64,000 bases of DNA from Streptomyces phaeolivaceus (GCF_009184865.1 NZ_CP045096.1:7006001-7070000), one strand, 5' to 3'. Shown: positions 7,195-16,359, numbered from the stretch's first letter. Notes: generated by a model from the sequence alone, not told the origin. Program-made: numbers and translations.

Positions 7195-10056
7195 GTGAGC
7201 GAGATACCAGCGAAGGCCACGAAGTCCACGGGTTCCCAGAACCCGTCGGACCGCGCGAGGCCCGAGGCCGCAGAAGATTCCGGCCTGGGCGGAGCCACTC
7301 GCGACAGCGGGGCCGCACGCGACAGAACGGGCGGCGACCCGACGGGCCGCGCGTCCGAGGGGCGGGCTTCAGGAAGCCGGTCCCCCGGAAGTCGTGTGTC
7401 CGGAGCGCGCGGTGGCGATGCCGGCGTGTCCGACGGCGACGCGAGTGCCGTGGGTGGCCAGGGAGCCGGCGGCGCGGGTGCCGTGGCTGGTCGTTCGACC
7501 GGTGGCGCGGGTGTCATGGGTGGTCACGGGACCGGTGACTCGATGTGGCAGACCAGCCCGCCCGGGTCCATGTACGACTACATCAAGGTCGCTTCGTTCT
7601 CGATCGGTCCTGACGGACTCGTCGACCAGTGGAGTCTGCGGGCCGAGCAGTTGTTCGGCATCACGGCGGCTCGGGCCGTGGGGATGGACCCCATCGAGGC
7701 GTTCGTCGACCCCGACCGGCGTGAAGAGGGCCAGCGGAAGATGGCCGAGGTCCTCGACGGCCGGGAGTGGACCGGAGTGGTCCCCTTCCGGGTGCCGGGC
7801 CCCGAGGGGGTGGAGGGGCTCGCCGAGGTCTATGTGATGCCCACCACCGTGGAGGGCGGCGAACGGGCCGCCGTGTGCATCGTCGTGGACGTCCGGACCC
7901 TGCGCCAGATAGAGACCGACCTTGCCGCTTCGCAGGCCATTTTCGGCCAATCTCCTTTCGGGTTCCTTCTGATAGACACCGATCTTCGGGTAAGGCGCGC
8001 CAACCAGCGCTTCGCCTCCATCTACGGCGGCGAGGTCGACGACCACCGCGGCCGGGGCGTCCACGACTATCTCCGGTCCCCGGAGGCCGAGCGGGTCGAG
8101 GCGACCCTGCGCCGGGTCATGGAGACCGGCGACTCCATCACGGACATGCACATCACGGGCTTCGTGCCCGGCTCCGAGGAGCGCCGTCACTGGTCCATCA
8201 ACCTCTTCCGCGTGCACAGCGGCACCGGCCGCCCCATCGGTATCGCCTGGCTCGCCACCGACATCACGGCCCGCCGCTCCGCCGCCCGTGAGGCGGCTGC
8301 CGCCCGGCGGAATCTGGCACTCCTCAACGAGGCCGGGACGCGCATCGGCAACTCCCTCGACCTGGAGACCACCGCCCGCGAACTCCTCGACGTCGTCGTC
8401 CCCGGCTTCTGCGACCTCGCCACCGTCGACCTCTACCAGGGACTCCTGGTCGGCGACGAGACCCCGCCGGGACTCGCCGACGGCAGCGCCGAACTGCGCC
8501 GGGTCGCCTTCGCCAGCGCCGTCTCCGACGCGCCCTTCGTCGGCGGACCCGCCCCCGTGAGCGTCGGCGCCGTCCACCACTACCCGTTCAACTCGCCCTG
8601 CGCGGACGCCCTGCGCACCGCCCGCCCCCAGCAAGTGCCCGAGGACGGCAGCCTGATCCAGTCGACGCTCGCCGTGCCGATGGTCGCGCACGACACCGTC
8701 GTCGGACTCGTGCAGTTCTCCCGCACCAAGGGCAGCGAGCCGTTCGGGGAGCGCGACCGGGGTCTCGCCGTCGAACTTGCCGCGCGCGCCGCCGTCTGCA
8801 TCGACAACGCGCGCCTCTACCGCCGTGAGCACGAACGCGCCCTCATCCTCCAGCGCTCCCTGCTGCCGCCGGGCGACCCCGAGGCCTCCGGACTCGACAT
8901 CGCCTGCCGCTATCTGCCGGGCAACGCGGCCACCGAGGTCGGCGGCGACTGGTTCGACGTCATCGAACTCCCCGGCCACCGCACGGCACTCGTCGTCGGC
9001 GACGTGATGGGCCGCGGACTGCGGGCAGCGGTGGCGATGGGCGAACTTCGTACGGCCGTTCGTACGTTGGCCCTGTTGGACCTCGAACCCGCCGAGGTCC
9101 TCTCGGCGCTCGACGAGATCGCCCGGGGCCTGGGCACCCCCGGCGGTGTCCAGTCGGCCTCCCGGACGACCGCAGGCCGGCCCCGCGACAAGGACCTCTC
9201 CGAGGTCTACCTCGCCACCTGCGTCTACGCCGTCTACGACTCGGTGACTCGGCGCTGCACCTTCGCCAACGCCGGCCATCTGCCGCCGGTGCTCGTCGAA
9301 CCGGGCGAGAGCGCGCTCATGCTCGACGTGCCGCCCGGCATGCCGCTCGGGGTCGGCGGCGAGCCGTTCGAGGAGGTGGAGGTCGAACTACCCGAAGGCG
9401 CGCTGTTGGCGCTCTACACGGATGGACTGGTCGAATCGCGCCACCATCCCCTCGACGAGGGCCTCCAGGCGTTCGTCGGCGCGCTCACCGACCCCGCCCA
9501 GCCGCCGACCGCGCTGCGCTCCGACACACCCCGGTCGCTGGAGGACGTCTGCGACCACGTCCTCAACACCCTCGACACCCACCACGGCGAGGACGACATC
9601 GCGCTGCTGATGGCCCGGGTCCAGGGGCTGCCGGAGGACTCCGTCGGCGACTGGACGCTGCCACGGGAGCCGCGCAGTGTGGGGCGCGCCCGTGAGTACG
9701 CCCGCGCCCGCCTGCAGGCCTGGGACCTCGAACCCCTCATCGACACGGCGGAACTGCTGGTCAGCGAGCTGGTCACCAACGCGCTGCGGTACGGCGAGGG
9801 CGAGATACGGCTCCGGCTCCTCCTCGACCGGACACTCGTCTGCGAGGTGTGGGACGCGGGGCTCGTGCAGCCGCGCCGGCGCCGGGCCCGCGACACGGAC
9901 GAGGGCGGGCGCGGGCTGCAGCTCGTCGGGCTGCTCTCGGCGGCGTGGGGGTCCCGTCGGACCCCTCGCGGCAAGACGGTGTGGTTCGAACTGCCGCTGC
10001 CGGGTGGGGAACATGGGCTGACGGATCCGGCGGAGGCTTTGCTGAGCCTGTTCTAG
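7195..10056 (+). CDS. PAS-PAS-GAF-PP2C(SpoIIE)-HATPase regulatory phosphatase
   Basis: GTG 7195 follows GGAGGGG and gives 953 residues. Domains in order: a disordered Gly/Ala/Ser/Arg-rich N-terminus (1-125), PAS (about 126-240), PAS (247-365), GAF (376-545), a SpoIIE-type PP2C phosphatase (545-812) and an RsbW-like ATPase (822-950). The PP2C metal aspartates are visible in GGDWFDV, VGDVMGRG and LYTDGLVE, with EDDIALL near the end. The ATPase has ELLVSELVTNALRYG and GGRGLQLVGLL. It probably senses a ligand or stress and dephosphorylates an anti-anti-sigma factor while also carrying a kinase-like module, a fusion common in Streptomyces. No anti-anti-sigma gene is adjacent. Confidence 0.9.
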   Translation: MSEIPAKATKSTGSQNPSDRARPEAAEDSGLGGATRDSGAARDRTGGDPTGRASEGRASGSRSPGSRVSGARGGDAGVSDGDASAVGGQGAGGAGAVAGRSTGGAGVMGGHGTGDSMWQTSPPGSMYDYIKVASFSIGPDGLVDQWSLRAEQLFGITAARAVGMDPIEAFVDPDRREEGQRKMAEVLDGREWTGVVPFRVPGPEGVEGLAEVYVMPTTVEGGERAAVCIVVDVRTLRQIETDLAASQAIFGQSPFGFLLIDTDLRVRRANQRFASIYGGEVDDHRGRGVHDYLRSPEAERVEATLRRVMETGDSITDMHITGFVPGSEERRHWSINLFRVHSGTGRPIGIAWLATDITARRSAAREAAAARRNLALLNEAGTRIGNSLDLETTARELLDVVVPGFCDLATVDLYQGLLVGDETPPGLADGSAELRRVAFASAVSDAPFVGGPAPVSVGAVHHYPFNSPCADALRTARPQQVPEDGSLIQSTLAVPMVAHDTVVGLVQFSRTKGSEPFGERDRGLAVELAARAAVCIDNARLYRREHERALILQRSLLPPGDPEASGLDIACRYLPGNAATEVGGDWFDVIELPGHRTALVVGDVMGRGLRAAVAMGELRTAVRTLALLDLEPAEVLSALDEIARGLGTPGGVQSASRTTAGRPRDKDLSEVYLATCVYAVYDSVTRRCTFANAGHLPPVLVEPGESALMLDVPPGMPLGVGGEPFEEVEVELPEGALLALYTDGLVESRHHPLDEGLQAFVGALTDPAQPPTALRSDTPRSLEDVCDHVLNTLDTHHGEDDIALLMARVQGLPEDSVGDWTLPREPRSVGRAREYARARLQAWDLEPLIDTAELLVSELVTNALRYGEGEIRLRLLLDRTLVCEVWDAGLVQPRRRRARDTDEGGRGLQLVGLLSAAWGSRRTPRGKTVWFELPLPGGEHGLTDPAEALLSLF

Positions 10057-10073
10057 CGGGTGGAGCCGTTCGC

Positions 10074-11876
10074 TCAGAACTGGCCGCCCGCTGTTCTGCG
10101 GGCTCGGGTCGCCGTGCCGCCGAAGCAGGCGGGGCCGCGCAGGTCGGCTCGGCCGGTGCCGTCGGGCGGCTCGCCGAGGATGATGCCGCCCAGGAGGGCA
10201 CCGGCCAGACCGTCGCCGACGGGGCCGCCGTACGGGTTGCCGTACGCCCGGACGTCCTGCTCGGCGAGTTTCCGGGCCTCTTGGGCGAGGGCGTGGGCCC
10301 GCTCGGTGTGGTCGTGCGCCAAGTGCCGTTCCGCCTCCGACAGCCGGGTCCTGGCCTGGGCGCCCACCGCCGCCCGGTGCGTGGTGACGAAGTCGGCCGC
10401 GGTGAGGACGGCGCCACGGGCGTCGCGGGGGTCGCCGGGGTCGTCGTACGGGCCGGTGGGCGGGGTGCCCCGCTCGGTGGTGGCGCGGGCCAGCTCGGTG
10501 GCGAGCCGTTCCACGCCGGTCACGAACAGGTCCGCCTGGTCGATCGCGCCCTCGGCGGCCCTCAGATGGACGGCGGCGGTGCCCAGGTCGCCCGGGTAGG
10601 CGGCCTGGCGGGCCCGGTTCAGCTCGGTGGTGGCGAAGACCAGGCGGTCCTTGGCCTGTTCGACATGTCCGGTGACGGGGAGGGAGACGGCCGGGGCGTA
10701 GGTGTCGCGCAGGGCGGTGAGGGTGGAGGCCGCGGTGGCCGTACGGCCGGTCAGCTCGCGAAAGCGGGTCTCCGCGTGTTCCAGGGCGGGGGTGATGTCC
10801 CTTTCCAGGGCGCGTAGTTGATCGAAGGCGGGCGTCGCGGTGTCGAGCCGCCGCTGTGCCGTCGTGCACCGGGTGAGGATCTCCTCCAGCAACGCGCGTT
10901 CCTCGTCGGCCGAGAGCGCGCCACGCCCCTCGTCCAGCCGCAGCCCCGCGCTGAACGCCGCCCCCAACTCCCCCCGCGCATCCGCCAGAGCCTCCACGAA
11001 CGGCTGCACCGCGTCCCGCGCCGCGGGCGTCTCCGCGAAGGGTTTGGCGGGGTCCAGCAGGAGGGGCCCGTACGGGGACACGCCGACCGCCTGCCGGGGG
11101 TGCGGCCCTGCGGTTCCGCCCGGGGGCGCCTCGGTGGGGTCGGTGGGGGCCGATGTGGGGGGCTCGGCGTCGGCGGTGGGGGGTTCGGTGGCGTCGGCAG
11201 GTTCCGGTTCCTTCGGGGGTGGCTCGGGGGTGCCCTGTGCGGCGGTGGGGCCTGCCTCGGGGGGCTCGGTGGGGTTCGACGGTCCGTCGCCGAGGGGCAC
11301 CGTCGCGTGGCCCGGTCCGGCCGCCGCGAAGTGGAGTTCCTCCATGCTCGTGCGGATGCTGTCGTCGGTCTCGACCAGCAGGCGCTCGGCACGGTGGTGG
11401 AGGTCGGGGAGCGGGGTGGTCGGTGGTGCGAAGGCGCCGGTCGGGGTCGTCCGCAGCCGGGCGCGGCGTCGGCGCCGTACGAGTGAGTACGCGGCCACCG
11501 CCACCGCCGCACCGGCGGCGGCCACCGGCAGGATCAGATCCACCCCGGAGGATTCACCGTCCCCCGGAGCCGCCTCGCCGTCCGAGGCGACCAGGGACCC
11601 CGTACCGACGGCCTGCGGGGCCGACGGCACCGGCGGGGCCGCAGACCCTGCCGGGCCGACCGGAATCGCCGCGCGACCGCCCGTCTCCGTGGCCACGCGG
11701 GCCACGGGGCGTGCGGCGGGGTGCGGTGGGGTGGGTCGGCTCTCGGCCGGCTCGGTCGTTGTGGGCAGCAGGAGCCAGGCGATGGCTGCGAGGCCGCCGA
11801 ACGCGGTGTGGGCCAGGCGCACGGTTATGTGCGACGTGGCGCCTCGCGCTCGGCCTCTTCTCGGACGCGACGTCAC
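10074..11876 (-). CDS. Two-pass membrane protein with long helical cytoplasmic tail, unknown function
   Basis: 600 residues. TM1 (about 21-38) is followed by a Pro/Ala-rich external loop (40-111), TM2 (112-133) and an Arg-rich stop (RRRRRARLR). The remainder is Pro/Glu-rich linker (to about 300) and then several predicted long helices rich in Ala, Arg, Glu and Leu (LDEGRGALSADEERALLEEI; QAKDRLVFATTELNRAR; EAERHLAHDHTERAHALAQE), suggesting coiled coil. The end is Gly-rich (LLGGIILGE). No enzyme motif. The GTG at 11876 has no ribosome site but lies 7 nt after a TACGCT box. It converges on the phosphatase gene, leaving 17 bp. The protein resembles Streptomyces hypothetical proteins; I cannot assign a role. 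Confidence 0.75.
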   Translation of the reverse strand: MTSRPRRGRARGATSHITVRLAHTAFGGLAAIAWLLLPTTTEPAESRPTPPHPAARPVARVATETGGRAAIPVGPAGSAAPPVPSAPQAVGTGSLVASDGEAAPGDGESSGVDLILPVAAAGAAVAVAAYSLVRRRRRARLRTTPTGAFAPPTTPLPDLHHRAERLLVETDDSIRTSMEELHFAAAGPGHATVPLGDGPSNPTEPPEAGPTAAQGTPEPPPKEPEPADATEPPTADAEPPTSAPTDPTEAPPGGTAGPHPRQAVGVSPYGPLLLDPAKPFAETPAARDAVQPFVEALADARGELGAAFSAGLRLDEGRGALSADEERALLEEILTRCTTAQRRLDTATPAFDQLRALERDITPALEHAETRFRELTGRTATAASTLTALRDTYAPAVSLPVTGHVEQAKDRLVFATTELNRARQAAYPGDLGTAAVHLRAAEGAIDQADLFVTGVERLATELARATTERGTPPTGPYDDPGDPRDARGAVLTAADFVTTHRAAVGAQARTRLSEAERHLAHDHTERAHALAQEARKLAEQDVRAYGNPYGGPVGDGLAGALLGGIILGEPPDGTGRADLRGPACFGGTATRARRTAGGQF

Positions 11877-11884
11877 ATTTGTGA
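11873..11884. promoter_or_regulatory. Palindrome TCACA-TT-TGTGA across a start codon
   Basis: This 12-bp perfect inverted repeat lies between the -10 box (11884-11889) and the first codon of the 600-aa membrane protein, where a bound regulator would block transcription initiation. It may be chance; the function is inferred. Confidence 0.3.
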
Positions 11885-11889
11885 GCGTA
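11884..11889 (-). promoter_or_regulatory. Candidate -10 box (TACGCT), leaderless start
   Basis: TACGCT on the minus strand ends 7 nt before the GTG at 11876, with no Shine-Dalgarno in between. Confidence 0.45.
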
Positions 11890-12005
11890 TGGCCGGTGTG
11901 GGACGGTCGCGAGCGGGATGGGGCAGAGCGGGGGAGACGGAGGCTGGTGACGGTGGCGGGGGCATGTCGTGATCGCCTCGTTCGCGAGCACGAGCACGAG
12001 CACGG

Positions 12006-12077
12006 GGGTGAGGGTGAGGGAAGGTGGGACGCGGGACACGCTGACGAACAGCGGTACCGGCACCCTCACCCTCACCC
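12006..12077. terminator. Long-loop hairpin of GGGTGA/TCACCC repeats after sdhB
   Basis: Arms 12006-12020 (GGGTGAGGGTGAGGG) and 12063-12077 are perfectly complementary with a 42-nt loop, and both are built of simple hexamer repeats. It lies just downstream of the sdhB stop (minus strand) and probably ends the sdh transcript. Copy number of such repeats may vary between strains. Confidence 0.45.
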
Positions 12078-12088
12078 TCACCCTCGGC

Positions 12089-12874
12089 TCACCGGTCCGG
12101 CGTCGTCGACGTGCGCCTCCTGATCTTCGAGCCCAGCCACACCAGCGGGTCGTACTTGCGGTCGACGGCGCGCTCCTTCAGGGGGATCAGCGCGTTGTCC
12201 GTGATCTTGATGCCCTCGGGGCACACCTCCGTGCAGCACTTGGTGATGTTGCAGTAGCCGAGGCCGTGTTCTTCCTGGGCCGTCCTCTTGCGGTCGAGGC
12301 CGGTGTCCTCGGCCGCGTCCAGCGGGTGCATGTCGAGTTCCGCGACCCGCATCAGGAAGCGCGGGCCGGCGAAGGCTGGCTTGTTCTCCTCGTGGTCGCG
12401 GACGACATGGCAGGTGTCCTGGCACAGGAAGCACTCGATGCACTTCCGGAACTCCTGCGGGCGGTCCACGTCCTCCTGCATCATCCGGTACTCGCCGGGC
12501 CCGAGCTTCGCCGGCGGCACGAACGCCGGGACCTCCCGCGCCTTCGTGTAGTTGAAGCCGACGTCCGTGACCAGGTCGCGGATCACAGGGAAGGCCCGCA
12601 GCGGGGTCACGGTGATCGTGTCGTCCCGTTCGAACACCGACATCCGGGTCATGCACATCAGCCGGGGGCGCCCGTTGATCTCCGCCGAGCACGAACCGCA
12701 CTTGCCCGCCTTGCAGTTCCAGCGGACGGCGAGATCGGGGGCCTGGGTGGCCTGCAGGCGGTGGATGATGTCGAGGACCACCTCGCCCTCGTTCACCTCG
12801 ACCTTGAAGTCCTTCAGGCCGCCGCCCTCGACATCGCCCCGCCACACCTTGAAGCGGGCCTCGTAGCTGCTCAC
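12089..12874 (-). CDS. sdhB: Succinate dehydrogenase/fumarate reductase iron-sulfur subunit (Sdh1-type)
   Basis: 261 residues. The N-terminal plant-type ferredoxin domain holds the [2Fe-2S] ligands in CKAGKCGSC plus a later MCM cysteine. The C-terminal domain holds CIECFLCQDTC for [4Fe-4S] and CNITKCCTEVCPEG for [3Fe-4S]. The subunit passes electrons from the flavoprotein to quinone in the membrane. The start GTG overlaps the upstream sdhA stop by 4 nt (GTGA), so translation is coupled. Membrane anchor, flavoprotein and FeS subunit in that order, with one anchor protein, match the mycobacterial Sdh1 (Rv0249c-Rv0247c) arrangement rather than the classical sdhCDAB one. Confidence 0.93.
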   Translation of the reverse strand: MSSYEARFKVWRGDVEGGGLKDFKVEVNEGEVVLDIIHRLQATQAPDLAVRWNCKAGKCGSCSAEINGRPRLMCMTRMSVFERDDTITVTPLRAFPVIRDLVTDVGFNYTKAREVPAFVPPAKLGPGEYRMMQEDVDRPQEFRKCIECFLCQDTCHVVRDHEENKPAFAGPRFLMRVAELDMHPLDAAEDTGLDRKRTAQEEHGLGYCNITKCCTEVCPEGIKITDNALIPLKERAVDRKYDPLVWLGSKIRRRTSTTPDR

Positions 12875-14823
12875 TCGTACAGCTCCTCTTCGGCGAGGTA
12901 CTTGACCAGCTCCTCCTTGTCGAAGAGGGCGAGCAGGTCGGGACGGATGGCTTCGGTGGTCTCACGGGTGAGGGCGATCTGGCCGACGACGGGATCCCAG
13001 GTCTCCGGTCCGCCCATCGGGTCGGCGAGCCGGCAGATCAGGTTGATCCGGCGCCAGTCGCGGTCCATCGTCGGATGGTCCTCGCGCGTGTGGCCGCCAC
13101 GGGACTCCGTACGCTCCAGCGCGGCCCTCGCCACACACTCGCTGACCAGCAGCATGTTCCGCAGATCCAGGGCGAGGTGCCAGCCGGGGTTGAACTGCCG
13201 GTGCCCCTCCACCCCCGCCCGGCGCGCCCGTACCCGCAGATCGGCCAGCTTCTCCAGCGCCTGCCCCATCTCGCCCTCGCGGCGGATGATGCCGACCAGG
13301 TCGTTCATGGCCTGCTGGAGCTCCTGGTGGAGGGTGTACGGATTCTCCGGCGGCCGACCCGTAGCTCCTTCGGACTGTTCGGGCGCCGGGCCCTCGGCGG
13401 AGAACGGGCGCAGCGCCTCGGCGGCGGCCGTGTCGATCTGGATGTCGTCCACCGGGGGGCGTGCGCCGGTGAGGCCCGCCGTGTACTCGGCCGCGTGTTG
13501 ACCCGCCCGGCGGCCGAACACCAGCAGATCGGAGAGGGAGTTGCCGCCCAGCCGGTTGGAGCCGTGCATGCCGCCGGCCACCTCACCGGCCGCGAACAGA
13601 CCGGGCACCCCGCGGGCCGCCGCCGTGTCCGACTCGACCGCGATACCGCCCATCACGTAGTGACAGGTCGGCCCGACCTCCATCGCCTCCGCCGTGATGT
13701 CGACGTCCGCCAGCTCCTTGAACTGGTGGTACATGGACGGGAGTCGGCGTCGGATCCGCTCCGCCGGCATACGGGTGGACACGTCCAGGAAGACCCCGCC
13801 GTGCGGCGAGCCGCGGCCCGCCTTCACCTCGGCGTTGATGGCCCGCGCCACCTCGTCACGCGGCAGCAGTTCCGGCGGACGCCGGTTGTGGTCCGGGTCC
13901 TCGTACCAGCGGTCGCCCTCCTCCTCGGACTCCGCGTACTTCTCCTTGAAGACGTCCGGGATGTAGTCGAACATGAACCGCTTGCCCTCGGAGTTCCGGA
14001 GCACCCCGCCGTCCCCGCGCACCGACTCCGTGACCAGGATGCCCTTCACCGACGGCGGCCAGACCATGCCCGTCGGATGGAACTGCACGAACTCCATGTT
14101 CAGCAGCGGCGCGCCCGCGAGCAGGGCCAGCGCGTGCCCGTCGCCCGTGTACTCCCACGAGTTCGACGTCACCTTGAAGGACTTGCCGATGCCGCCGGTG
14201 GCGATCACGACGGCGGGCGCTTCGAGGACGAGGAAACGCCCGGATTCGCGCTCGTAGCCGAAGACCCCCGAGACCCGCTCGCCGTCCTTCAACACCCGGG
14301 TGACCGTGCACTCCTGGAAGACCTTCAGCCGGGATTCGTAGTCACCGGTCTCCTCGCGGTCCTCCTGCTGCAGCGCGACGATCTTCTGCTGGAGGGTGCG
14401 GATCAGCTCCAGGCCCGTACGGTCGCCCACGTGCGCGAGGCGCGGGTACTCGTGGCCGCCGAAGTTGCGCTGCGAGATACGGCCGTCCTTCGTACGGTCG
14501 AAGAGGGCGCCCCAGGTCTCCAGCTCCCACACCCGGTCCGGGGCCTCGCGGGCGTGCAGCTCGGCCATCCGCCACTGGTTGAGGAACTTGCCGCCGCGCA
14601 TGGTGTCGCGGAAGTGGACCTGCCAGTTGTCACCGGAGTTGACGTTGCCCATGGCCGCCGCGATGCCGCCCTCGGCCATCACCGTATGGGCCTTGCCGAA
14701 CAGGGACTTGCAGATCACGGCCGTACGCGCGCCCCGCTCACGGGCCTCGATCGCGGCGCGCAGACCGGCGCCGCCGGCGCCGATCACGACGACGTCCCAC
14801 TCCTGTCGTTCGACCACGGACAT
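12871..14823 (-). CDS. sdhA: Succinate dehydrogenase/fumarate reductase flavoprotein subunit
   Basis: 650 residues from ATG 14823; the frame is open much further upstream, but the FAD motif VVVIGAGGAGLRAA begins only 10 residues in, and the ATG overlaps the stop of the anchor gene (TGATG). His46 in KAHTVMAEGG is the expected covalent FAD attachment site. QFHPTGM and HGSNRLGGNSLSD carry the dicarboxylate-binding and catalytic residues. The enzyme oxidises succinate to fumarate (or the reverse) on the cytoplasmic face of the membrane. It is translationally coupled to both neighbours. In mycobacteria Sdh1-type enzymes serve growth under limited energy or oxygen; whether that holds here is unknown. 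Confidence 0.94.
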   Translation of the reverse strand: MSVVERQEWDVVVIGAGGAGLRAAIEARERGARTAVICKSLFGKAHTVMAEGGIAAAMGNVNSGDNWQVHFRDTMRGGKFLNQWRMAELHAREAPDRVWELETWGALFDRTKDGRISQRNFGGHEYPRLAHVGDRTGLELIRTLQQKIVALQQEDREETGDYESRLKVFQECTVTRVLKDGERVSGVFGYERESGRFLVLEAPAVVIATGGIGKSFKVTSNSWEYTGDGHALALLAGAPLLNMEFVQFHPTGMVWPPSVKGILVTESVRGDGGVLRNSEGKRFMFDYIPDVFKEKYAESEEEGDRWYEDPDHNRRPPELLPRDEVARAINAEVKAGRGSPHGGVFLDVSTRMPAERIRRRLPSMYHQFKELADVDITAEAMEVGPTCHYVMGGIAVESDTAAARGVPGLFAAGEVAGGMHGSNRLGGNSLSDLLVFGRRAGQHAAEYTAGLTGARPPVDDIQIDTAAAEALRPFSAEGPAPEQSEGATGRPPENPYTLHQELQQAMNDLVGIIRREGEMGQALEKLADLRVRARRAGVEGHRQFNPGWHLALDLRNMLLVSECVARAALERTESRGGHTREDHPTMDRDWRRINLICRLADPMGGPETWDPVVGQIALTRETTEAIRPDLLALFDKEELVKYLAEEELYE

Positions 14824-15659
14824 CAGAACAACCTCGGATCGTCGAAGGCGCCGGACGCGACCAGGTACACATAGAAGTCGGCGAGGCCCACGCTCACCAA
14901 CGACGCCCAGGCCAGCTGCATATGGCGGGCGTTCAGCTTCCCGACCCACTGCCACATCCGGTAGCGCACGGGATGCTTGGAGAAGTGCTTGAGCTTGCCG
15001 CCGACGATGTGCCGACACGAGTGGCAGGACAGGGTGTACGCCCAGATCAGCACGATGTTGACGAGGAACACGAGGGTGCCGAGGCCCATGTGGCCCCACT
15101 CGTAGTGCTCGTCGCGGAAGGCCAGGACCGTGTCGTAGGTGAGGATGCCGGCGACCAGCAGGGCCGCGTAGAAGAAGTACCGGTGGAGGTTCTGCAGGAT
15201 CAGCGGGAAGCGGGTCTCGCCGGAGTACTTCTTGTGCGGCTCGGCCACCGCGCAGGCGGGCGGGGAGGCCCAGAAGCCGCGGTAGTAGGCCTTGCGGTAG
15301 TAGTAGCAGGTCAGGCGGAAGCCGAGCGGGAAGATCAGGATGATGATCGCCGGTGAGAGCCCCCACCAGCCGCCGAGGATCTCCCAGTTGGGGCCGCCGT
15401 GCATGGGCTCGCAGCGTTCCGCCAGACAGGGCGAGTAGAACGGCGAGACGTACGGGGCCGCGTAGTAGTGCTCGTCCGCGAAGGCCCGCCAGGTCGAGTA
15501 CACGATGAAGGCGAACAGTCCGGCGGCCGTCGCCGCGGGGGCCAGCCACCAGCGGTCGGTGCGCAGATGCGGGGCGGAGATCGCGGCGCGCGTACGGGTC
15601 CGCACGCCGCCGCGCTGTGGATGGGGTTCTGTTGCGGGTGGTTCCGTACCAGTGGCCAA
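14823..15659 (-). CDS. sdhC: Sdh1-type membrane anchor subunit, five TM segments
   Basis: 278 residues beginning at TTG 15659, 7 nt after GGGAG; no later start has a comparable site. Five hydrophobic segments can be seen: WWLAPAATAAGLFAFIVYS, AIIILIFPLGFRLTCYYY, FFYAALLVAGILTYDTVLAF, LVFLVNIVLIWAYTLSCHSC and LAWASLVSVGLADFYVYL. A single five-helix anchor replaces the sdhC/sdhD pair, as in mycobacterial Rv0249c. Histidines near helices 3 and 4 (NLHRYF, CHSCRH) could take part in quinone or haem binding; the family is reported to differ in haem content, so I do not assign ligands. First gene of the coupled operon anchor-sdhA-sdhB. Confidence 0.88.
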   Translation of the reverse strand: MATGTEPPATEPHPQRGGVRTRTRAAISAPHLRTDRWWLAPAATAAGLFAFIVYSTWRAFADEHYYAAPYVSPFYSPCLAERCEPMHGGPNWEILGGWWGLSPAIIILIFPLGFRLTCYYYRKAYYRGFWASPPACAVAEPHKKYSGETRFPLILQNLHRYFFYAALLVAGILTYDTVLAFRDEHYEWGHMGLGTLVFLVNIVLIWAYTLSCHSCRHIVGGKLKHFSKHPVRYRMWQWVGKLNARHMQLAWASLVSVGLADFYVYLVASGAFDDPRLF

Positions 15660-15737
15660 CGGGGGACTCCCGGTCGGGCGGTTGGTTGGTTTCGGTGTCG
15701 GTTCTGGTTTCGGTTGCCGGGGTGGCGGTGGCGGCGG

Positions 15738-16028
15738 TCAGGGAGCGCGGCGGTCGCGGGAGCCGAGCCCCTCGTCGTCGGAGTCCGTCCACAGGGAACT
15801 GTCGTACGGCGTGTCCGAGATGGGGACGAGTTCGGGGCGGCGTGGCTTGGCCAGTTCGGGGGCGGCCTCGCCGAGCAGCGCGATGCTCTCGCGCAGATGG
15901 TCGGCGTCGGTTCGCACGCGGCGTATCTCCAGGCCGCTGCCGCCGAATTGCTGTTCCAGGCGGCGTACGGACCGGGTCAGTTCGTCCAGGCAGCGCCGGA
16001 CCGACGCCAAGTCGTCGTGCACGGACAT
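15738..16028 (-). CDS. Small coiled-coil protein next to the sdh operon, unknown function
   Basis: 96 residues. The first 50 form one amphipathic, probably coiled-coil helix (DDLASVRRCLDELTRSVRRL, then EQQFGG), followed by a second helix and a disordered acidic tail. No catalytic motif or membrane segment. ATG 16028 is preceded by GCGAGGGCAAG. It ends 78 bp before the sdh anchor start on the same strand, so it may share the sdh transcript. The insertion sequence now lies about 195 bp upstream of its start and may have altered its promoter. Confidence 0.6.
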   Translation of the reverse strand: MSVHDDLASVRRCLDELTRSVRRLEQQFGGSGLEIRRVRTDADHLRESIALLGEAAPELAKPRRPELVPISDTPYDSSLWTDSDDEGLGSRDRRAP

Positions 16029-16180
16029 GACTTGCCCTCGCTTTCACGGGGTTCGGGACCCCAAGGCGGCAACGTTCATGCGCCTGCGAGTGTTGCGCGT
16101 CACACCGGCCGGTGGGAAGCGGTGTGCGGGTTTCTTTTGCGCCGGGGGGTCGGGGGGGGGCGGATTCCTGGGCGGGTGCG

Positions 16181-16216
16181 GGTGGGTGGGGGCTGGTCGC
16201 GCAGTTCCCCGCGCCC
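16181..16216 (-). repeat. Dispersed intergenic repeat, copy 2 (left flank of the IS)
   Basis: GGGGGCTGGTCGCGCAGTTC continuing into CCCGCGCCCC. With copy 3 at 17819 it formed an inverted pair about 110 bp apart before the insertion sequence entered between them. Confidence 0.75.
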
Positions 16217-16222
16217 CTAAAA
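16217..16222. repeat. Target-site duplication CTAAAA, left copy
   Basis: CTAAAA directly abuts the left terminal repeat of the insertion sequence and recurs directly after the right one at 17740-17745. Confidence 0.65.
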
Positions 16223-16240
16223 GGCAAGGCCGTGAAGTTA
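16223..16240 (+). repeat. IS left terminal inverted repeat
   Basis: Eighteen bases, perfectly complementary to 17722-17739. Confidence 0.85.
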
Positions 16241-16359
16241 GGGCTTTGGGAGCGTTGGCAAGTGCGCTCTGGTTCTATGGCTTCTTGGAACGTGGGAAGC
16301 GGAGCCCCGGTAGAACTGGCAGTCGACCAAGACAGCCGTTCACAGGACCGGAGGCTCCG

